Shown: positions 54,901 through 64,000 of the stretch, piece after piece
Position numbering within the stretch: position 1 is the stretch's first letter
Layout: every line of letters begins with the position of its first letter
Assembly: GCA_013400975.1 (NCBI GenBank)
Contig: WBMZ01012043.1
Coordinates: forward strand, 54,803 to 118,802
Length of the DNA stretch: 64,000 nucleotides
Direction: 5' to 3'
From: Atrichornis clamosus
Taxonomy: Eukaryota > Chordata > Aves > Passeriformes > Menuridae
The notes under the pieces: generated by a model
Told to the model about the DNA's origin: nothing
The model's database searches: none
Seen by the model: the letters and a program-made list of their open reading frames with translations, nothing else
Translations under genes and position numbers: made by a program

Positions 54901-57900
54901 AAATTACATTTATAACATAATTATAAATCTTGCTTCAACCTTGTATGCATTATTAGGCCTTACTATAAAAGACAAGTGTAGCATAACTAGTTCAACAGTT
55001 GTCATAACAACTGGTGAGCCACATCTTCCCAAGCTGAGATCATTCATTTGCAGTTCACCTACATAAAGTATCTATTAAATAAACTTACTTTCATTTTGCT
55101 TTCACTTCCATTAATACGATTGTCTAGACACACCTTCAGCCTGTGTACCTGACAGAAAACCAGCTCCCTTTGGAGAGGACAAATGCAGATGTTCCGGAAT
55201 GGCACATACAACTGGTAGTGCTCACACACCTGAGGTATCAGGAACCAGAGTAACTACATCACAGATATGCCATCATTACTTCTTTCCATGATATCCCACA
55301 GCCAGACATCCAAAATGGCTCCCTGAAGTAAAGGACAGTCCTGTTAATTAAAAATACTGCAGAAAACATTGTTTAAATTGATCTGTCTGCCGAAAAAAAT
55401 TTAGCATTTAAAAATGCAGAGCATCACTCATACCAAGTCTTCTAGAATTATAGAAATATGAGCCCATTTTAGAACACTAAATGATGGATTAAAATGTTAA
55501 TCATGTACTAAACCAAAATCTTCCCCGATACAGATATTAAAAGTTTTAGTGAAAAGCAGCTATTACTGAGACATTAACACCTTGTTTTTCAAGTTTAAAG
55601 CATATGAATTTATCTTGCAGAATCATCAAAACTGTTTTGTATTCTAGAAAGAACACTGCAAACCTATATATTCCAAGATGAAAACATGCCAGAAGCTTGG
55701 CCATACAAAAGTTCTTCCAGAGTAACAGGCTAGGGATAGGGGAAAATCGTCCTGTTACATACCTGACCACTTATGCAAACCAGATGACTAATTTAAATGA
55801 ACCGAAAATAGGTTAAGAAAGGTCCATACAGACACATCGAAGTCCTAATCCCCTTTTCTCTGTCCCTTCCACGGACATCTCATACAGCTCTGCTTCACAA
55901 ACAACCTCTCCGTCCACCTACTTATCTTCCACTTCTCTAAGGTCATGCTGACCCAACCGTAACTCCTTCAAGATTTCTGGACAAACACATACCCCCACAA
56001 AACAACGTACTGAGCAAAGCCTTAACAGTCTGGTCTTGTGAATATATACTGAGATACAGAGTGCAGTGGGTAAGGAGACGATTTTATTCTTTCATAACAG
56101 TACAGATACAAGGGCATACAAGACTAACAACCAAGTAACAGAGAAAAGTGACTTCTAGGACTGTGATGTAGGAAAGATTCTTCATCAAACAAGGAAACAC
56201 CACTGACAAAAATATCACTTTTAGAAATGCTATTGACTGATTGATACGTGCCCTCCAAGCCTCAGTTGATCCAAGTTTCTGCTAGCAAGGATATCACACA
56301 AAAGCCAGCAAGCTTGTCTTTGGAAGCAAGTCATATTTCACTCAAAAGCCCAAAGCACATTTTGGAAAAAGCAGCATCTGGGGAACCTGTACAGAAGCCT
56401 GTGTAAGACGATAAGTCTGGACCTCAGCCAGCAAGTGTGATACATCATAAATGAACTGTTCCGGGGGGTTTTCATGAGTTTACTCATCAAAGTACCAAAA
56501 ATACCAAGATAAGGTCATTTTAAACATGTAAAATCTAAAAGGCTCAACTTCTCATAAGCAGAAAACAGGAGAGCACAGACTTTCTAGATATTATGCCTAC
56601 CAACAATTATTCCCAGATGTTTCTTATTGTGCAGCCACTGGCAATACTGTCATCCCTTATTCCTCTCTCCTGTGCTTGTTAAGATTCCACTTCTGTCCAA
56701 TGTCCCTTTAACTGTCTTTAGTACTGTTTGTATTAGAGAACTGCAGTATTTACCTGAAATATTAAAACCTGCTTACTGCTCTGCCCTACTCAGGGAGTAA
56801 GGTTTCAGGGCTTCTACACCTCTCTTAAAACAAGTGCATCTATTGACACTACTGATACAAACCAAAGGAACACATTTTAAATAGCATGAGGCTTTAAATG
56901 TGAATAATATTCTGAACTTTCAAATAGCTTTAGCATTTTATTAAAGAAGGTATTTTAAATCTGGAGAGGGTATTCTATTATTTTAATCAAATCCAAAGGT
57001 CTTTTTAGCTCTTGAAGGAACAAAATCAAACATCTATTTTGTACTGCACTTTGATCTACAGACCTTTTGCAAGTAAGTCAAGATAAGGCTCTGTTCTGCC
57101 CAGAACCTGACAAAGCACAACACCTTGTCATGGCTGCCTTTAAAGGTACCACTCTCCTCCCCAAACCTTCATGACAGAAGGAGTGCAATAGCAAAGAAGA
57201 GCCTATCTGTACAGTCTGCCCAAAGCCTTAAGGAACAAAGTCACTTCTACGGCTCAGTAGCACACACCACGATGTTCCCCATCATTAGGAAAGAATTGCA
57301 AATATGTAATTACTGGCTCATCCCTGCTGCATGCTACATACCTCCTGCCTACCTGTCTTCCAGAGATGTGGATGGAGACTAAGCAGAAGTAAGTAGTCCT
57401 CCAGTACCTTAAAAAAAAAATAATGAGATGGGTATTTCCCAGTAAGGGTATTTTATAACCCAGTATTTTACCAGGGTTACTACTGCTACCATAGCACATT
57501 TATATTTAAGTATATTCCATTTGGAGTGGAGAAAAACGTATTTCCTTTGGAAAACAGCCTCATATGCAACCAGACTATTTATCAAATATTTGTGTCAAGG
57601 CAAGAGAGACTACAAATCAAGTAGAGGGAAGTACAGATCTGCATTCCAGATGAAGGATAAGTAAGTAGAAGGCATGTCATTTGCAAAGAGGAAGGAGAAT
57701 TGAAAGTCAACAAAACAAACAGAGGACATTCAGAAATAAGAGACCATTCTCCTGTAGTAACTCTTCCCCTCAATAGCATTACCTGAGTCCTACAAGACCA
57801 GTACTACAAACTGGGAAGTGAGGTACAATTCAGTTATAGGTACTCCCACCTCAAGACAACATGCCAAGACTGAGGGAGAACTCACACCCTCTCTGCCCCT

Positions 57901-60900
57901 CCCTGTATTTGGATTATTTCCAAACCTTTTACATCAAGACCAGGACAATATGATCAAACTCCACATTTATTTGTCCGTGACTAGGACATGACAAAGACAT
58001 GTTCACTCAGCACTTTTCAGCATGTGCACAACACCTGCATTACTGTTTGTAAAGTTTACATTGTCTGCAATGGTTTTCATTCCACTAGTTTAACATTTTC
58101 AGCACTCTTCTCTGATTGAGAAAGTATTAACAAACATCAATGCAGAAAAGTCACCGAACACAGTTCAGTTTAAACAAGTCCTATAGATATAAAATAAAAT
58201 GCAAAAATAATATATATTTCACTTATTTGGTCTTGACTTGGAAAAAAAAAGTTAAAAAGTGATCTCTAATCCCATGATCTAATGATTTGCTGCAGATGAG
58301 AGATATATTCTTTTTGGATGTTCACAGTGTTTTGCTGGAGCTGTCTCTATGACCTAGTCTGTGAAACTGAGCTAAAAATAAAGCAAGGAGTTATGGACAA
58401 GGTGTTGTTCAGCTGGTTGGGGCTTTGTCTTTAGATCTCGCAGAGAATTATTGTGCTGTTCTTCTGCAGGTACACCGTGTAGGCCAAGATTTAAACACTG
58501 TCATTCTTCTATCCTAATATCCTACAATAAACTAGGGAACAAGAGCAAAACATCCATGTGAAAAAGTAAAATCTCAATACATTGCATAGTTCAGCACCAT
58601 TTCCTGAGGTTTAAAACTTTAACTCTACCCTCTTCCATCAGATGTCTGTGAAAGTCAGCAAAGCAATGCTCCCCTTCACCAATTTGTACAGTGATCTTCA
58701 GCCTGCAGAGGTCTAAAATGTCTCATAAAGTATCAGAAAAACAAGTTTGTTATCAGTAGACTGTAGTTCATTATGAAACTATACATACTTCCACTGGAAT
58801 ATTTTTTTGGAAGCTGTAAATCAAACCAGATTAGCATACCAGCATTCTCCAGCCTACCCCTACAATCTCTTTTGGTTATTCTTATGGCTTGAAAGCCTGT
58901 CCCAGCATCTAATGCCTCACCTAAACATATTCTGCTGCAATTTCAACCCATAACTACTAGTTTTATTCATGATGGATATGGCAACTTGACTAAACTCTCC
59001 TTGCAGACACATTTAAAGACATCTTTTCTCCAGACCAACACTTCAGTATTCCCTGAATGAAAGGCAACTTTAGCAGGTGGGGTGTTTCTCCTGAGGAAGT
59101 CCCATAGACCACCCTGTATCCCAGCACTGTTTGGCAGCAGAAAAAGGATATACTATCATATTCTGGGATCAAATATAGCCATGCTTAAAAAAAAAAACCC
59201 AACCCACCCTCAACCAGTCAAATTTTACTGGCAAAAATCAAGCTTTCAAGTTCAAAGCACCAACAATGAAAAAACTGACGTGACCCACCTACCAAGTGTG
59301 ACAGCTTGCAGGCAGTGACAAGATGTCAGAGATGCCTTCTAGTTACACCTGCAGGTAACTTTTTAAAGCTGCTTTATGTATCACCTGCTGATGTCTGATG
59401 AAATATGTTGTATAGAGCCATTCTAGAGTTAACCAATCCATTTCCCCCCCAATTCTTACTTGTGGTTTCTCTCTTTTATGGACTTTGTTATTTTTTTCAC
59501 AGATCCTGTTATGCAGCCATAACTTTCCGAAGTATGACAGTAACACAAACTGAACAAGACAGCTCCTGCTAAAGACCTACCTACTCCTCAGAATGGGGAA
59601 ACTGCTCATTACCTTATTTAAAATGCTTCTATATGTTCCAGTATGACAAGTGAATTTTCATGACAGTGATGCTGCTGACTAATGATAATTTAGGAACCAT
59701 TACAACCCCCAGATACTCCCCCACAGAACTGCTACCCAGCCAGCTGCTACTTGTCTGCGTAGGCAATATACCAAAACACAGTAATTCGAACCCATCTACA
59801 CCAAAATGGCTGAAACTAATGCTACTGATTTCAGATCATGGCTTGAATTTGTCAAGATCACATTCTCTGTGTGTTCAGTAAGAACATTATTTCAATATAG
59901 GGAAGTGAAACCACCAAAAAGTACATGACCCAGAAGAGACTCCCTGATGTGAACACCCTTCCCTTGAACATACCCAAATCCTGCCATTTTACTAGATGTT
60001 GTGAGGAAAAGTGCTCCTCAACTCTTCAGCATTCTGGAACTTTTCCCACCCCCACAGGCTTTCAGCTCCCTATATGCTGGAGGATACATTCCAGAAGACC
60101 CAGTCAACCCAAAGACATTAAAGTTGTCATTAACCTGTTTCTCTAAGTTTAGAATTCAAAGTAGAGGAAAGGTAGTTTTCCCAAACTAACAGTCAAGATC
60201 ATAGCAACATTTTCAGGATGAGAGCTCCTTGCTGAGTTTTTTTAAGATTAACATCAAAGGTCTTTTCAGATCATCTCACGTGAGTCCTGATTAATCCCTT
60301 GATGATGGGTGACGCATTGTAACACAATGGCAACTCCTCTCTGCTGAAAGGCTGGAGACCTGTTGTAATCTTTACCATACAACTTCACCAGCAACTTCAT
60401 CAATACCAATAATTTCTGTGCACAGAATAATATCATGTACCTCCCTGGCAGACTCAGTCCTTTATTTACAAGTTAATTGTTCAGCACAAACTGAAGATGA
60501 CAAAATTCTAAGAGAGTGACACTCATTGCCACATGCTCTATATGTTGCAACTACACTACAGGGGTCACACAGATATCCATAACCTAGAAGAGACATTGAA
60601 AATAAGGGAAATTAAATTAAAATTCTTAATTTCTTCCTGTATTGGGAAAAGGGGATTCCTCAAACTTGGGATATTTAGACAACATTATGCACACGCTTTC
60701 TTATTACGAGCCACCAACACCACACCATAAAGCTATGATCCTCCTTCCAGTGTACAGGACAAAACTATGCAAAACAACTGGAAGTGATCACAAGATTCAA
60801 GGAGAAAACAAACCGACATCGGCAGTTTTGCTAGCGTATCTGTAAATCCTAGAACTTCAGTAGCTCTTGGTGAGCTCCCTAATGCACAACAGTCCCTGAG

Positions 60901-63399
60901 GCACAAGGTCATACGACGCAAAATATTTCCTTCTGAGCATCATTTATTGCAGAAAACCTCACTTATGTTTGGCTGCACTGGTTCAAAGGAATTTTGTTAA
61001 GCCAGACCTTGGAAGTGCAACTATTTCAGATTAGTCGTTTTATGGAACTGCATACACCAACACTTTGCAAAACTGTTTTGCTGTTTAATTATAGAAAGGT
61101 CTAAGTAGCATGAAGTGTGAAAATTCTTCTCCTGACTTTTGAAGACCAGCTAGAGGAGGAACTGCATACTTTAATCAAGAATTTCCAGTTTGGAATGATA
61201 CAGCCCGATCACTAATATGTATGATTAATAAAGCCACAATGCTTCCCTCCCCACTTACTGTCATGCCCTGTCTAACATAGAACTTTTATGTTTGCACATA
61301 CACACATATGGCAGTGGACACTCAGCCACTATCAATCTCTACCTAAATCCACTTCCAAAAACATAAATTTATCTTCTGACCCTACAGTAATTAAAGTTTG
61401 GCATATTTTCACAGGAACATATTAAGTTACAGCACACAAACAACATCCTGGCTTTCATGAAGTATTCTAAGCAGGACCACGTTTCTGCCAACTTCACTGC
61501 TTTTCATCAAATCTGACAAGGAAGGAGAACATGGACTTCAATTCCTCTTGCTGAAACAAAAGCCACACATGATTTAGTTGGCATCCTGGTCACTGCGTAA
61601 GTGGCAGTAAAATGCCTACTTACATTGCTGAGTTTGCAGAACAAAAACTAAACCACTCCTGCCTCTACAAATAAATTAACATAAAACTTAAAAATCCCCA
61701 ACAAACTTCCTGATATACACACTACTTCATCAACTGCAAAATTCAGTAACTATGACCTTTCCCTGGATAAGTTAGAGCAACAGTCATCCCACGGTTGTGT
61801 TTCTACAAAGCTGTAAGGAAAAGCTGTGTCCATGCATGCACAGCCAGCACTCCACTGGAGAGAGGTGCTTTATGCTTCAGCTCTACTGAACACAGTCAGC
61901 CCTTTTCCAATCTCTTCTTACAGACAAACAAACAAAGCACACCCTGGAGTACACTTCACAGCTAAGTCAATTCAGCAGTTAAACAACTAACTTCAAACAA
62001 CTTGTAACACTGAAAAGGAAAAAAACCGTAACTTTAACTCCTGAGTCAATAGTTTTTCTTCACTTTGTAAAGGCAAAAACTATATTTCCTGACACCCCAC
62101 ACTCCTGAAAAAATTCACAGATCCAACCACAGTATTTTCTGCATTAAAGATCCCGTAACTCTTGAAGTACCATATACACTTAATGAAAATGCTAGTGAAT
62201 ATTTTTTCTGTAGTGACTTAATTTCCTAATTTAAAACAGGATTTTCAAGATTCAGTAACACCACACATACAAAGTAGTAACATATGTGAGACAAGGTGAC
62301 CATACTCTGTAAATATTCTCAAAGTGAAGTAATTTTCCTAACATTCAGATAGTGTGCACTTCCATTTGATTTGTTATACTTCACATCTGCATTCTGCTCC
62401 TCATATTTCTGAAACACCACAGAAAAAACAGGACTGGCTTTTTTTTAAAATGCCATCTGTTCCGTGCATATTTTCTCTTTAGGTCCTCGTATGATATTTG
62501 CAATGGAAACTTCTGTGTCATATAGGATTAAGGCTATAAACCAGATGAATATCAAATGATATAAAATGCAGAGGCTGCATTTCCCTACAAATAGCTGTAA
62601 AAGAAAAAAAAAAAAGAAAAAGAAATATAGGGAAGTATCACCTGGAGCCTTTCAATTCTAAATACAAAACTTCAAGAAGTTCTTCTTAAGGGACTTTTCT
62701 CTAGAAATGGTGATAAGGAGCACGAGAGGAAAAGCTGCTCCTCTTAAATTTGGGAATTTTATTTCTTCCTACCACTGCTCTACACCTGTTTCCTTCCTGA
62801 GTCAGAGACTGGAAGTCTGAAATACCGGTCTCCAAATGGATAAGCACGGGGAACCTTTCACTGAAATACCAGCCATATTCATTCATGAAGTAACATTTGC
62901 ATAAGCTTTTTTCATAACCACCTAACATTTTTATAGAAGCAATGTCAACTCTACAGTAAACTCAGCTTTGATGGCGCTCCAATTATCTCAGCTGTTATCT
63001 CCATTCCCCCTCTTTGCTATTTCCACACTTTGCTCAAGCACTTGCAACGTTTCAGAGTGTTATCAACATTACTAACACTTGTGTCACTCACAGCTCGGGG
63101 GCGGGGAAAGGCAGGCTGACCTACCTGGTCATGTTAATATAAAAAGATTTTTAAGCAACACCCTTAAAGCATTCTACCATTACTTATAAGGATTTAAATA
63201 GCGACTGTTTCTCTAAAGCTGTTTAAAAACTCGTAACTTATGCAGACACCCACTGACTCCTCTAAAATCGTTCCAAAACAGCTCGCTACTGAACTGAACT
63301 GAATTCAAAGTCTTAAATGGATATTTGAAACGCTGGGTGCCTTCTGATCAAATCCAGCCACAGCCGTTTAAGTTAAACCACGCAAGACCTTAGGCCAAC
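48931..63399 (-). other. GPBP1L1 long 5' intron
   Basis: About 14.5 kb of AT-rich sequence with only short open frames. A (ATA)n patch lies near 52768 and a 16-base palindrome (AATTCAAATTTGAATT) at 52721-52736. I found no tRNA, snoRNA, retroposed gene or endogenous retrovirus in it, but unaided reading could miss degraded repeats. Confidence 0.55.
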
Positions 63400-64000
63400 G
63401 GGGCACAACACACCGGGCACACGGAAATAACTTTAACGCCGGAAAGAGCCGCCTCACGCTCGGGCCAGGCGCTGTTTCCCTACGAGCAGACAACGAGCGG
63501 CACCTGACAAGTTTCCCAGCCTCGCTGGCAGCAGGCAGAGCGAGCCGGGCCCCGGCTGCCCGTAGCACACGTGTCACTGCCGGGCGCCGACCGCCCCTTC
63601 CCGCCGGGGGCAGCCGGGAAGCGCGACCCGGGAGGAGCCGAAGGGAAACGGCAGGGCCAGCGCCGCTCACCCGGTTTCGCTTCCAGCCTGCAGAGGGGTC
63701 GCCCCTGCCCGGCCCCCGGGGACTCACCCACCACCCCGGCCCGCCCCCCCCCGACCCCGCTCACGGACGGCCCCATGACAGAAACTGAGCTCCGGCAGTG
63801 TCAGCGCTATGAACTTCCCGGCTGAGCAGGAAACAATAAACCGCGGAGCCCCGGCCCCCGCCGCCCACTCCAGCCCGGCCCTGCCCGCAGGGACCTCGCG
63901 CTGCGCCCCCCCGGAGTCACCGCGGCCGCGGGACCGAGAGCGGGGGGGGAGCTCGGCCTGGCGGGAGGCCGCTCCCGGGCCGCGCGGAGCCCGCGGTGCC
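63400..64000 (-). promoter_or_regulatory. GPBP1L1: CpG island: GPBP1L1 promoter and leader exon, possibly bidirectional
   Basis: Abrupt rise in G+C and CpG at the right edge. On the minus strand there are two candidate leader-exon donors, GG|GTGAGT (exon ending 63728) and CC|GTGAGC (exon ending 63765). A CACGTG E-box lies at 63568-63573. In human the next gene, TMEM69, is transcribed away from this point, so the island may serve both; its exons are not visible here. Confidence 0.65.

Overview
The window is bird nuclear DNA carrying four protein-coding genes in the order AKR1A1 (+), NASP (+), CCDC17 (-), GPBP1L1 (-). The order and strands match the human 1p34 block (PRDX1-AKR1A1-NASP-CCDC17-GPBP1L1-TMEM69) as I remember it. 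Evidence for a bird: protein similarity, compact GC-rich introns in CCDC17, two eroded CR1-like 3' ends, and little other interspersed repeat. I recall this block on chicken chromosome 8, but that was not checked. Exon limits come from GT/AG sites, reading-frame continuity and remembered human orthologues. No alignment or RNA data were available.

Layout. 1-13098 holds AKR1A1 coding exons 2-8. Exon 1, with the first 28 codons, lies off the left edge. The 297 encoded residues end exactly where a 325-residue enzyme should. 13099-15390 is its 3' UTR plus spacer. 15390-16260 is a CpG-rich NASP control region: a TATA-type start with three ACTACAnnTCCCAG-like sites, then a second TATA-less cluster with E2F, YY1, CACGTG and GC boxes. 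NASP (15650-26565, 15 coding exons, 732 residues) has a frame-neutral 894-nt exon that would give long and short isoforms when kept or skipped. NASP and CCDC17 converge, with poly(A) signals about 0.8 kb apart. CCDC17 (30101-27561) looks shortened: the segment I remember as a C2-like region in mammals is not seen, yet the extreme C terminus is present and in frame. GPBP1L1 (47822-32761, ten coding exons, 471 residues) is complete. Its leader probably runs through a very long intron to a CpG island at the right edge, which may be shared with a divergent TMEM69.

The genes share a neighbourhood, not a pathway: a cytosolic aldehyde reductase, a nuclear histone H3-H4 chaperone, a coiled-coil protein of unclear function, and a GC-rich-promoter-binding transcription factor. 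The most striking unexplained structure is a 41-bp-arm, 8-nt-loop hairpin at 41010-41099 inside a GPBP1L1 intron, resembling either a microRNA precursor or a tiny palindromic transposon.
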